The position numbers and the translations under genes were made by a program. Positions 44,453 through 52,717 of a DNA stretch of 64,000 bases are shown piece by piece. The stretch spans positions 124,001-188,000 of the forward strand of contig NZ_CAJPUY010000011.1 in NCBI RefSeq assembly GCF_905397275.1, read 5' to 3'. This DNA is from Cupriavidus yeoncheonensis (GTDB lineage Bacteria > Pseudomonadota > Gammaproteobacteria > Burkholderiales > Burkholderiaceae). The number at the start of each line of letters is the position of its first letter. Within the stretch, counting starts at the first letter, position 1. The notes beneath the pieces are model-generated. The model did no database searches and had not been told where the DNA came from. It worked only from the letters and a program-made list of their open reading frames with translations.

Positions 44453-44959
44453 TCAGCCGCGTGCCAGCCTGGCTTTCAGATGCGGGATCAGCCCGCCCGC
44501 GCCCAGGATCTCGCGCAGGAACGCGGGCACCGGCTCGCAGGCGACGGTGGTGCCATCGTCCAGCTGCAGCACGGCATTTTCCAGATCCACGGTGGCCGTC
44601 GCGCCATCCGCCAGGCGGCTCGTGTCCGGGCAGACCAGCACCGGCAGGCCGAGGTTGATGGCGTTGCGGTAGAACAGCCCGCCAAACGACGGCGCCACCA
44701 CGGCCCGTACGCCCAGATGGCGCAGCGCCTGCGGCGCCTGCTCGCGCGAAGAGCCGATGCCGAAGTTGGCACCCGCTACCACCACATCGCCCTGGCGCAC
44801 ATGGCCTGGGAATTCCGGACGCAGGCCTTCGAGGCAATGCGAGGCAAGGACTTCCGGCGTGGCCTTCATCCATACCGCCGGGGCCATGGCGTCGGTATCG
44901 ATGTTGTCGCCAAAGCGCCAGATGCGGCCGGCGGACGCGGGAAGGGAGGGCTCGGTCAT
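44453..44959 (-). CDS. Aconitase/isopropylmalate dehydratase-like small subunit
   Basis: A 168-residue swivel-domain protein: WRFGDNIDTDAMAP at the N-terminus, AGANFGIGSSREQAPQAL near 72 with the conserved SSRE, and FYRNAINLGLPVL. It pairs with the large subunit encoded 14 bp upstream to form a 4Fe-4S hydro-lyase. Leucine synthesis is unlikely because the operon carries a Bug receptor and a GntR regulator. Catabolic relatives act on 2,3-dimethylmalate, citraconate or homologues, but the substrate here is unknown. Confidence 0.85.
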   Translation of the reverse strand: MTEPSLPASAGRIWRFGDNIDTDAMAPAVWMKATPEVLASHCLEGLRPEFPGHVRQGDVVVAGANFGIGSSREQAPQALRHLGVRAVVAPSFGGLFYRNAINLGLPVLVCPDTSRLADGATATVDLENAVLQLDDGTTVACEPVPAFLREILGAGGLIPHLKARLARG

Positions 44960-44973
44960 GCGCAAAACCTGGT

Positions 44974-46278
44974 TCAGAGCAGGGTACGGGGATCGGTGAT
45001 GCGCCCGGTCACGGCGCTGGCGGCGACCGTCAGCGGCGAGGCCAGCCACACGGCGCTGCCGGCATCGCCCATGCGCCCGGAGAAATTACGCGCGGTCGAG
45101 GCAATGGCCCGGCTGCCGGAGGGGAAGCGCGCGGCGCCATAGCCGGCGCAGGCGCCGCAGGCATTGGGAAGCAGTTCGGCGCCGGCCTCGGCAAGGATGG
45201 CCAGGGTGCCTTCGCGCTGCGCCTGCTGCTGGTCGCGCACGGAGGCAGGCGCCACCTGCAGGCTGACGCCGGGTGCCACGCGCCGGCCCCGCAGCACCTG
45301 CGCGGCCATGCGCAGGTCGTCCAGCTTGGCGCCGGTGCAGGCGCCAAGGTAGGCGATCTGCACGGCTTCGCCGGCAGCCTGCTCCACCGGCGCACTGTTG
45401 GCCGGCGAATGGGGCGCGGCCACCTGGGGCGGCAGGGCGCCGGCATCGAAAACGTGGGTGGCCAGCAGCGGCGCGCCGGCATCGGTGCGCCAGTGGGCAA
45501 GGTCGATGCCGGCCAGAGTCGGCGCCGGCACGCCTGCCGCCGCAAGCCAGTCCAGCGTGATGGCATCGGGCGCCACCAGGCCGGTCTGCGCGCCAAGCTC
45601 GGCGCTCATATTGGCGAGCGTCATGCGCTCCTGCATGGAAAGGGCCGCCACGGCGCTGCCGGCGTACTCGATGGCTTCGTAGCGGCCGCCGCCCAGGCCC
45701 AGCCGCGCGCACAGGAACAGCATCATGTCCTTGGCACAGACGCCGGGCGCAAGCGCGCCGTCCCATTGCAGCCGGATGGTCTGCGGCACGCGCAGCCAGA
45801 TCTCGCCCGTGGCCAGCACGCCGGCCATCTCGGTGGCGCCCACGCCGAACATGTAGGCGCCGAACGCGCCGCCGGTCGGGCTGTGGCTGTCGCCGCCGAC
45901 GATCAACCGGCCGGGGAGCACATGGCCGTGCTCGGGCAGCACGACATGGCAGATGCCCTCGCCGTCGATCAGGTGCGCGCCGCTGCGGCGCGTCCAGTCG
46001 CGCGTGAAGTGCAGGATCGCTTCGGCCGCCGGGTCGCTGGCCGGCACGAAGTGGTCGGTCACGACCACGTAGCGCGACGGGTCCCACACGGTCGTGCCCA
46101 GCGTCTCCAGCAGCGGTGCGACACGGCGCGGACCGCTGGAGTCGTGCGACATCGCAAGGTCGACCCGGCATATCGCCAGCGAACCCGGTTCGGCATATTC
46201 CTGCCCGCTGGCGCGTGCCACCAGCTTCTGGGCGAGCGTTGCCGGACGGGTGGGCGCGGAGACAGCGGCCATGTTCAT
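44974..46278 (-). CDS. Aconitase/isopropylmalate dehydratase-like large subunit
   Basis: A 434-residue protein with family motifs: CRVDLAMSHDSSGP near 37, VVLPEHGHVLPGRLIVGGDSHS near 110, and cluster ligands in LGACTGAKLDDL near 310 and NACGACAGYG near 374. It carries the 4Fe-4S cluster that binds and dehydrates a hydroxy-acid. ATG 46278 overlaps the stop of the Bug receptor gene (ATGA); a second ATG lies two codons on. The order receptor, large subunit, small subunit indicates uptake and catabolism of the same hydroxy-acid. Confidence 0.87.
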   Translation of the reverse strand: MNMAAVSAPTRPATLAQKLVARASGQEYAEPGSLAICRVDLAMSHDSSGPRRVAPLLETLGTTVWDPSRYVVVTDHFVPASDPAAEAILHFTRDWTRRSGAHLIDGEGICHVVLPEHGHVLPGRLIVGGDSHSPTGGAFGAYMFGVGATEMAGVLATGEIWLRVPQTIRLQWDGALAPGVCAKDMMLFLCARLGLGGGRYEAIEYAGSAVAALSMQERMTLANMSAELGAQTGLVAPDAITLDWLAAAGVPAPTLAGIDLAHWRTDAGAPLLATHVFDAGALPPQVAAPHSPANSAPVEQAAGEAVQIAYLGACTGAKLDDLRMAAQVLRGRRVAPGVSLQVAPASVRDQQQAQREGTLAILAEAGAELLPNACGACAGYGAARFPSGSRAIASTARNFSGRMGDAGSAVWLASPLTVAASAVTGRITDPRTLL

Positions 46279-47288
46279 TCCGGGGTGGCTCCCGAATATT
46301 TCACCACGGTGGCCCAGCGCTTCACGTCCTGCTTCACGAACGCGGCGAACGATTCCGGCGTGGTGCCGAGCGGCTGCGCGCCGTCCGCCTCCAGCCGCTT
46401 GCGCACGGCCGGCGCCTCCAGGCCCTTGTGGGCAGCCTGGTAGAGGGCCTGCGTCACGTCCGCCGGCAGCCCGGCCGGTCCGAACAGTCCAAACCAGGCG
46501 CTGGACTCGAAGCCCTTGACGGTCGCGCCGATCGGCGCGGCGCCCGGAAACTGCGGCAGCGGCGCGGCGCTGGTCACGCCCAGCACCTTGAGCTTGCCCG
46601 CCCGCACGTGCGGCAGGACATTGAGCGTGCTCGCGAACATCAGGTCGCACTGCCCGGCAAGCAGGTCCGTGATGGCCGGCGCGGTGCCCTTGTACGGAAT
46701 GTTCACGATGTAGGTATGGGTCATCATCTTGAACATGTCGCCGGCCAGGTGCACCGACGAACCGACCGAGCCGATGGCGAAGTTCAGCTTGCCGGGCTGC
46801 GAGCGCGCCAGCTGGATCAGTTCGGGTACGTTGTTGGCGGGCAGCCGCGGGTTTGCCACGAGCACGCTGGGCACCGTGGCCACCAGCGTGATGGGCGTGA
46901 AGTCCTGCACCGGATCGAAGGGCAGCTTCTTGTAGAGCGTCGCGTTGATGGTATGGCTGGTGAAGCTCATCAGCAGCGTGGACCCGTCGGGCGCGCTCTT
47001 GGCGACCAGGTCGGCGGCGATGTTGCCGCCCGCGCCGGGGCGGTTCTCGACCACGACTGGCTGCCCCAGTTGATGGGACATTTCCTGGGCGATGCTGCGG
47101 GCCAGCGTGTCCGTGGTGCCGCCGGCCGGTGCGCCCACCAGGATGCGGACGGCCTTGCCGCCGGCGATCTGCGCATCAGCCGTCATCGGGATCGCGCACA
47201 ACGCCAGCACACAGGCACCTGCAGCGGCGCGAAGTCGGGGGGCGAGTGAACGTCCATGGGGGGACGTGCGCGGACGGAACGACGGCAT
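46275..47288 (-). CDS. Bug/TctC-family periplasmic solute receptor
   Basis: A 337-residue exported protein with a long twin-Arg-free signal peptide (cleavage near TADA-QI, residue 39) and Bug family motifs (VRILVGAPAGGTTDTLAR, NRPGAGGNIAADLVAKS, FDPVQDFTPITLVA, PYKGTAPAITDLLAG). Such receptors bind carboxylates with two water molecules. No TctA/TctB membrane genes are in the window, so it either uses distant transporter subunits or acts as a sensor. Co-transcription with the hydro-lyase suggests a hydroxy-dicarboxylate ligand. Confidence 0.9.
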   Translation of the reverse strand: MPSFRPRTSPHGRSLAPRLRAAAGACVLALCAIPMTADAQIAGGKAVRILVGAPAGGTTDTLARSIAQEMSHQLGQPVVVENRPGAGGNIAADLVAKSAPDGSTLLMSFTSHTINATLYKKLPFDPVQDFTPITLVATVPSVLVANPRLPANNVPELIQLARSQPGKLNFAIGSVGSSVHLAGDMFKMMTHTYIVNIPYKGTAPAITDLLAGQCDLMFASTLNVLPHVRAGKLKVLGVTSAAPLPQFPGAAPIGATVKGFESSAWFGLFGPAGLPADVTQALYQAAHKGLEAPAVRKRLEADGAQPLGTTPESFAAFVKQDVKRWATVVKYSGATPE

Positions 47289-47405
47289 GACGGCAGCTCC
47301 TTGCGAAAAGTGATCACGAGTGCGCAGTATCGCCCGGGATCGCGCCCGCGTGGGGCCATCCCAATGGCGTGGCAGGGCGCTTGACGCGCCTGCGGTGGCC
47401 CGGCG

Positions 47406-48188
47406 TCAGTCGCGCAGGCCGGGGCGGGTTTCGTTCTCCACCCAGACGTTGGTGCTGTCGGCACCGGCCGGGGACAGCTCCATGCGGTACTCGTAGCGAT
47501 CCGGCCGGTACTGGCCCAGCAGGAACTGGACCGGGCGGCCGTCGGCGTCCTTGACCACGCGGCGCACCGCCAGCAAGGCGCCACCGACCGGCACGTCGAG
47601 CAGCGGCGCGACCACCACGTCGGCGAGGCGCGCCGACAGGACCTGGCTGGCGCGGCCAAGCCGCACGCCGCTGCTTTCCAGCAGGCGCAGCACCGGCTGC
47701 TCCTCGAGCGCCTTGCGCGTGATCGTGCGGCCCAGTTCGGCGGGCAGGTAGACCGTGATATGCGACAGGGGCCGGTTGCGGTAGTGCCGCACGCGGATGA
47801 TCTTCACCACCGGATCGCCGGGCGAGAGCCCGAGCGCCTCGGCCACTTCCGGCGTGGCGTGGACCTCGTCGATCGAGATCACCTTCACCGCCGTCTTCTG
47901 GCCCATGTCGATGATGTTGTCGAGCAGGCTGGCGCCGCGCTCTTCGGTCGTCGTGGCCGGCTTGACCGGATGTGGGTTGACGAAGGTCCCCAGCCCGCGG
48001 TGCCGGCGCACCAGCCCTTCCTGGACCAGCCGGTCGAACACCCGCCGCATGGTCACGCGCGATGCGTGGAATTGTTTGGCCAGGTCAATTTCGCCCGGCA
48101 GCGGTCCCTGGCCAAAGCGGCCTTCGACGATCTGCTGGCGCAGTACCACGTAAATCTGGTGATACAGGGGAACGACGGCTTCGCTCAT
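47406..48188 (-). CDS. GntR-family regulator with UTRA domain (HutC type)
   Basis: A 260-residue regulator. The winged helix is at 5-72 (PLYHQIYVVLRQQI, LAKQFHASRVTMRRVFDRL, GLGTFVNPH) and a UTRA effector domain follows (EVAEALGLSPGDPVVKIIRVR, HITVYLPAEL). It lies 117 bp upstream of the Bug-LeuCD-like operon in the same direction and is its likely regulator, with the hydroxy-acid or a derivative as ligand. Confidence 0.88.
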   Translation of the reverse strand: MSEAVVPLYHQIYVVLRQQIVEGRFGQGPLPGEIDLAKQFHASRVTMRRVFDRLVQEGLVRRHRGLGTFVNPHPVKPATTTEERGASLLDNIIDMGQKTAVKVISIDEVHATPEVAEALGLSPGDPVVKIIRVRHYRNRPLSHITVYLPAELGRTITRKALEEQPVLRLLESSGVRLGRASQVLSARLADVVVAPLLDVPVGGALLAVRRVVKDADGRPVQFLLGQYRPDRYEYRMELSPAGADSTNVWVENETRPGLRD

Positions 48189-48601
48189 GGTTTCGCTTGC
48201 GGGGACATGACAAGTCTGTAATGCCTCTAATGTACTGTAGATCAGACATAAGTCCTAGATGGACAGTGCAATGAGCGGGTTTCGGCACCGCGGCGACCGC
48301 AAATCTGTTGCAACGGTGCACCTGAGCTCGGCAGGCCCGATTCCGGCTGGGCGCGGGACCCTGCAATGTCTTGCCTGAGCCGCTGCCATCGGGCTTTGCG
48401 GCATGCGACCCCAAGGCAATATCCGGGGTGCGCCAGGCCACAGAAAGGACTGCCGGCCTGTGCATCGCCGGGCACCCTGTTTCAGCGCCGATACGCACTC
48501 AGGCGCATCGGGCATTCCCGAGGACGGCCGCTAACCCACTGAAAATAATAGGTTTCTGCTCTGGGGCGAAAAACCGCCCAGCAGGCAGGCGGGACTCCGT
48601 G

Positions 48602-48619
48602 TCACATCGGTGTGACATG
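48602..48619. promoter_or_regulatory. Perfect 18-bp palindrome
   Basis: TGTCACA-TCGG-TGTGACA is a perfect 7-bp-arm inverted repeat, 242 bp upstream of the glycine-rich protein start. The distance from the sigma-54-like element suits an upstream activator site, though one site alone proves little. Confidence 0.45.
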
Positions 48620-48736
48620 TCGGTTGCGATGCACTGCGGCGAAGGCGGGGTGAGATCGCCCAGTGCCCCGGAAAGTTCCCCGCAATGTCTGGCAAGCCCT
48701 TGTCGCGCAAGGGATTGCAAATTCGAGTGCAGAAGC

Positions 48737-48751
48737 TGGCACCGATTATGC
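48737..48751 (+). promoter_or_regulatory. Candidate sigma-54 promoter for the Fap-like operon
   Basis: TGGCACCGATTATGC has the TGGCAC of the -24 element and GG-N10-GC spacing; the -12 part is ATGC instead of TTGC. Transcription would start near 48763, giving a leader of about 100 bases. Confidence 0.4.
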
Positions 48752-48861
48752 GCAAGGGGAGTCTGGTTTGGCGCGGTGCCGGACCGAACCTCCAGCCATC
48801 GTTCGGGATGAGCGTTGGACGGGGGCTGAGCCGCTGTGTGAAATTCTCCTGGGAGCTTCAT

Positions 48862-50388
48862 ATGAACAAGACTTTACTAGCGTCGGCGATTGCCCTGGCC
48901 TTCGGCTTTGGCAGCCAAGCAATGGCGAACCCGACAACCAACGCAGGCGATAGTGGCACGAGCAACACGCAGACTGCGACGGCTACGTCGACTCAGGGCG
49001 GCGGCGGTGCCCAGGCGAATGAGAATTCACACTCGGTCAATGTCAGTGGCAACACCAGCACCGACACCGATACAAGGACCTCGACCAGGACCTCGACCAA
49101 AACCATCACCAAGACGTCGACCAAGACCATCAATCGCGCTGATCAGGACATGAGCGGCTATGGCAATGCGGCCGCCGCGAACGGCAGCGTGGCCACAGCC
49201 AATTTCTCCAATTCATTCAACCACAGCAAGGCGCTGGCGATCAGCAAGCTGAACGGGACAGTCTCCAATAACTCCTTCGCTCCGGTAGGTAACTATGCCA
49301 GCAACGCTGGCAATACGACTGCCGGTTCCGGTGGTGCCGGCGGCAAGGGCTATGGCGGTACCGGCGAAGGCGGACATGGCGGTAACGGCGGTAACGGCGG
49401 CAACGGCGGCAGCGGCGGTTCGGGCGGTAGCGCTACCAATGGCAGCGCCACCAACGGCAGCGCCACCAACTTTGGCGCGCACGCTGGTGATGGTGGCAAT
49501 GGCGGCAAGGCGTCTGGTTGGGCGGGCGGCGGTGGCGACGCCAAGTCCTATGGCGGCGACGCGCTCAGCGCTGCCGGCAGCAAGGGCGGCGGCGGTGGCG
49601 ATGCATACGTCAAGGGCGGCGGTGCTCTGAGCGCTTCGCTTGGCGCTGGCGGCCGCGGCGGCAGGGCTGGCTCCGGCGGCGGTGACGCCCTCGGTGCGAG
49701 CGGTGCCCTGGGCGGTCTGGCTGGTTCGGCTGGCGGCGCGGGTGGCAACAGCGGTAGAGCCAACGGTGCGGGCAACGACTCCAGTGGCGCAGGCGGCGCA
49801 GGCGGCGCAGGTGGCGCAGCGACCGGTACCAACACGGCTGGTGCAGGCACTGGCACGGGCGGCGCGAGCAGCGCGACCGGCGGTGCGGGCGGCGCAGGAA
49901 CCTCGAGCGCAGGCGCAGCCGGCGGTGCTGGCACTGGTACCGGTGGTGCTGGTGGTGCTGGCGGTGCGGCGACATCGACGGCGTCGGGTGGCGCATCCGG
50001 CAGCACTGGCGGCGCAGGCGGGACGCAGGTTAGCGCTGGCGGTGCCGGCGGTGCCGGCGGTGCTGCCACGAACGGCAGCGCATCGAGCTCTGCCAGCAAC
50101 GGTAGCGCCACGGCCGGCAACGGTGCGGTGGGTGCTACGGGTGGTGCCGGCGGCGCGGGTGGCACCGGCGCTGGTGGTACCGGCGGTACCGGCAACGGTG
50201 CGGTCGGCGGAGCCGGCGGTGCTGGTGGCTACATCGCCGTCAGTGCTGGCTCGTTCACCATGTCCAACGTCATGACCAGCGTTGGTCAGACGGCTGCTGG
50301 CATCATGATCGCCACGCAGAACAATGGTGCCGGTTCGCTGGTGCAACACAGCGTCAACATGCAGGCTAACCTGAATGTCGGCAAGTGA
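48862..50388 (+). CDS. Secreted glycine-rich repetitive protein, candidate fibre subunit
   Basis: A 508-residue precursor with a Sec signal peptide (cleavage near QAMA-NP, residue 23). A Thr/Ser/Asn-rich part includes charged repeats (TRTSTRTSTKTITKTSTK, near 70-90), then about 330 residues dominated by Gly-Gly-Ala, Gly-Gly-Asn and GSATN repeats. A non-repetitive C-terminal end has IATQNNGAGSLVQHSVNMQA. It has one Met-initiated frame with GGGAG and no membrane anchor. Low complexity, secretion and the Fap-like genes downstream suggest an extracellular structural or amyloid-type protein. No close named family is recognised. The gene is 199 bp upstream of the next one. Confidence 0.8.
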   Translation: MNKTLLASAIALAFGFGSQAMANPTTNAGDSGTSNTQTATATSTQGGGGAQANENSHSVNVSGNTSTDTDTRTSTRTSTKTITKTSTKTINRADQDMSGYGNAAAANGSVATANFSNSFNHSKALAISKLNGTVSNNSFAPVGNYASNAGNTTAGSGGAGGKGYGGTGEGGHGGNGGNGGNGGSGGSGGSATNGSATNGSATNFGAHAGDGGNGGKASGWAGGGGDAKSYGGDALSAAGSKGGGGGDAYVKGGGALSASLGAGGRGGRAGSGGGDALGASGALGGLAGSAGGAGGNSGRANGAGNDSSGAGGAGGAGGAATGTNTAGAGTGTGGASSATGGAGGAGTSSAGAAGGAGTGTGGAGGAGGAATSTASGGASGSTGGAGGTQVSAGGAGGAGGAATNGSASSSASNGSATAGNGAVGATGGAGGAGGTGAGGTGGTGNGAVGGAGGAGGYIAVSAGSFTMSNVMTSVGQTAAGIMIATQNNGAGSLVQHSVNMQANLNVGK

Positions 50389-50587
50389 AGTCTGAGCGGC
50401 GCCGTCCGGCCAGTCGCAATCATGGCAGGCCGGATGGCGCCGATGGAAGCTTCACGCGGCCAGGAGCGGCATCCCCGGGGTGTGGTTCGCGCCGGATGAT
50501 GCCTGTCTCCTGGCATGTCAGCCTGTGAGGATCGCCGCGACCGGGTCGGATGGGGCCTGGTCGCGGCGAGCAACAAGGAGACGCACC

Positions 50588-51031
50588 ATGCGACCGATTC
50601 GCACCGCAGTCACCATTCTGGGGACGGCATTCCTGGCTTGGCCCTTCGCGCAAGCCATGGCGGATCCCATGGCGGACCCTGCCTCCGCAGCAGCGCAAGC
50701 CAGCGGGGCCAGCGTCATTGGCATTGGAACAGAGGCCGTCGCCAAGACGGACCTGAGCACAGGGGCCCAGCGCAACCCGTTCGGCCCGAAGGTAGTGGCA
50801 GTTGCGAGCGACAAGCTCGATGGCGTGCGCGGTGGGGCCGAACTGGTCGTCAACGACATGCGCCTGCACGGCACGGTGGCGGATAACAGCACCGTCAACC
50901 CGATATCCGGCAACAATATCGTGTCGGACGGCGCGTTTGCCAATGCAGCGGGCATACCGACTGCAATCCAGAACAGCGGCAACAGCGTGCTGATCCAGAA
51001 CGCGACCATCATCAACGTCCAGTTCAAGTGA
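50588..51031 (+). CDS. Secreted double-glycine protein 1 of the Fap-like operon
   Basis: A 147-residue precursor: Sec signal peptide (cleavage near AMA-DP, residue 26), a propeptide-like region and the motif DKLDGVRGG at 75-83. A 64-residue C-terminal part is rich in Asn, Ile and Val and ends IQNATIINVQFK. The LDxxRGG motif also occurs in the protein encoded at 51743 and resembles the double-glycine sites cut by C39 peptidases; the C39 gene follows directly and shares a base with this stop (TGATG). AAGGAG precedes ATG 50588. The function is inferred as a minor fibre or nucleator component. Confidence 0.75.
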   Translation: MRPIRTAVTILGTAFLAWPFAQAMADPMADPASAAAQASGASVIGIGTEAVAKTDLSTGAQRNPFGPKVVAVASDKLDGVRGGAELVVNDMRLHGTVADNSTVNPISGNNIVSDGAFANAAGIPTAIQNSGNSVLIQNATIINVQFK

Positions 51032-51732
51032 TGACGATGTTTCGACGGGTGGTGCAGGGGGTTCTGTCGTTCGCGCTGGCTCTGGGAAGCACGTCGCCCG
51101 CGCTCGCGGACCGGGTGGCGATATACGGGCCGGTCGGCGAATACTACAGCGTGCCGGTGACCAGCCTGCGCGAAGCCCGCTTCAAGACCACGGTCCGGCA
51201 GCAGTACGATTTCAGTTGCGGCTCAGCCGCCGTGGCGACGCTGCTGACCTTCCAGTACGGCGAATCCGTGAGCGAGGAACTGGCATTTGCCAACATGTTC
51301 GTCAATGGCGACCAGGACAAGATCCGGCGAGAGGGCTTTTCCCTGCTGGACATGAAGCGCTTCCTGGAGTCGCGGGGCTATCTGGCCGATGGTTATGAAT
51401 TGCCCCTGTCCAAGCTGGAGGAAACGCAGATCCCCGCGATCGTGCTGATCTCCGAAGGCGGCTACCACCACTTCGTGGTGGTCAAAGGGGTCAAGGGCAA
51501 CCGCGTACTGATCGGCGATCCTGCGCGCGGCACGCGCTCCATTTCCCGCGAACATTTCGAGAGCATCTGGGAGAGCCAGTTGCTCTTCGTGATCCATAAC
51601 CGTACCGAACTGGCACGGTTCAATCTTGCAGCCGACTGGCGCGTCGCGCCAATGGGCCCTTACTGGATGGGAGTCAACCGGGACAGCCTGTTCTTCACCG
51701 TCATGCCAAAGCATGGCGCCAGCGATTTCTGA
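51031..51732 (+). CDS. Periplasmic C39-family cysteine peptidase (FapD-like)
   Basis: A 233-residue protein with a signal peptide (cleavage near PALA-DR, residue 27) followed by a stand-alone C39 domain: Gln58 and Cys63 in RQQYDFSCGSAAVATLL, His147 in EGGYHHFVVVKG and Asp163 in IGDPARGTRS form the expected oxyanion Gln and Cys-His-Asp triad. No ABC transporter domain is fused, as in FapD of the Pseudomonas Fap system. It probably cuts the double-glycine motifs of the flanking secreted proteins. The start is ATG 51031 in a TGATG overlap; a GTG one codon earlier is possible. Confidence 0.88.
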   Translation: MTMFRRVVQGVLSFALALGSTSPALADRVAIYGPVGEYYSVPVTSLREARFKTTVRQQYDFSCGSAAVATLLTFQYGESVSEELAFANMFVNGDQDKIRREGFSLLDMKRFLESRGYLADGYELPLSKLEETQIPAIVLISEGGYHHFVVVKGVKGNRVLIGDPARGTRSISREHFESIWESQLLFVIHNRTELARFNLAADWRVAPMGPYWMGVNRDSLFFTVMPKHGASDF

Positions 51733-51742
51733 GGAACACATC

Positions 51743-52639
51743 ATGCTCGAGACATCCGCTTCATTTCCTTGCCTGCCCGGCGGCCGATGCGGCCCGGCGG
51801 GGCAGGCAACCGTCATGTTGCTGCTCGGGGCCGGCATGGCCTATGCCGGTACCGTGCATGCCAACGAACAAACCCTGCCGGACCCGCTCGATGCAGGCGC
51901 GGTTCCGGCGCAGGCGGCGCTCGCCAGCGGCGACGATGCGCAGCCGGCCCCCCCTGTTGCAGCCGCGCGCGGCGACATGACGGGCTGGAAGCCCGTCGCT
52001 CAGGAACGGCTCGACGAAATGCGGGGCGGGTTTGATGCAGGCGGACTGCAGGTTTCGTTCGGCATCGAACGCGCCGTGTACATCAACGGTGCCCTGACAG
52101 TGGCGACCAGCCTTAATATTCCGGATGTGGGCAGAATCACGACGGAGCAGGCTTCACGCCTGGCCTCGACCCTTGGGCCGTCGATCGTCAGTGCGACCCA
52201 GGCGGCTGTCAACAGTTCGGTGGCAGGCGCCGGGGCGGGTGCCGGGGCAGGCGCCGGGGCAGGCGCCGGCAGCTCAGCCAGTGCAACGGGCAGTGCGGGG
52301 GCAGCAGGCTCCAGCAGTGCCTCGGCCGCAGGGGCAAGCTCCGTAGCGACCGGCGCAGCCGGAGCTGCCGGCTCGCCGATGACGACGATCGCCACGGCCA
52401 CGGGCCAGGTCATCACCAACGGGGCCCTGACCATTATCCAGAATGGTCCGGGCAATACTGCGAACGTGGGAGCGCTGGCGGGCTCGGCGGGAACCATAGT
52501 CCAGAACTCGTTGAACAACCAGAGCATCCGGAGTGTGATGACAATCGACGCAGGCGTGAATACACTGCAGGCATTCCGGTCACAGCTGGCCAATACGGCG
52601 CTGAACAGCGCGCTGATGCGGGCCGCGAGCATGAGGTAG
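51743..52639 (+). CDS. Secreted double-glycine protein 2 of the Fap-like operon
   Basis: A 298-residue precursor with a hydrophobic export segment near 21-36, the motif ERLDEMRGG at 88-96, then FDAGGLQVSFGIERAVYING. A silk-like Gly-Ala run near 163-178 and Ser/Ala-rich stretch follow, then ALTIIQNGPGN and VQNSLNNQSIRSVMTIDAGVN. It shares both the LDxxRGG site and the Gln-Asn repeats with neighbouring secreted proteins. GAGG precedes ATG 51743, 10 bp after the peptidase stop. A FapB/FapC- or FapE-like role is inferred from operon structure; there is no clear sequence identity to those proteins by eye. Confidence 0.75.
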   Translation: MLETSASFPCLPGGRCGPAGQATVMLLLGAGMAYAGTVHANEQTLPDPLDAGAVPAQAALASGDDAQPAPPVAAARGDMTGWKPVAQERLDEMRGGFDAGGLQVSFGIERAVYINGALTVATSLNIPDVGRITTEQASRLASTLGPSIVSATQAAVNSSVAGAGAGAGAGAGAGAGSSASATGSAGAAGSSSASAAGASSVATGAAGAAGSPMTTIATATGQVITNGALTIIQNGPGNTANVGALAGSAGTIVQNSLNNQSIRSVMTIDAGVNTLQAFRSQLANTALNSALMRAASMR

Positions 52640-52717
52640 TCGTAGCGAAGGCATAGCGCAGTGCAGGTAGCGGACTCCTGCCTAATCAGTCCGCCGTCCC
52701 GGGGGAGGATAGACGTC

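Larger units (their letters stand above)
48189..48861. other. Divergent intergenic region: GntR gene and Fap-like operon
   Basis: These 673 bp have no supported gene. They contain an 18-bp perfect palindrome (48602-48619), a second inverted repeat CCCTTG-TCGCG-CAAGGG (48697-48713), and a sigma-54-like promoter (48737-48751) in front of the glycine-rich protein gene. Confidence 0.55.

Noticed and set aside
48238-48255. Possible GntR operator (TGTACTGTAGATCAGACA) next to the GntR gene
   Set aside because: The two arms do not match as a true inverted repeat; without further sites it is not separable from chance.
49213-50349. Long minus-strand frames in the glycine-rich gene
   Set aside because: Repeats of GGC/GCC codons leave all frames open; only the plus frame has a signal peptide, ribosome binding site and operon context.
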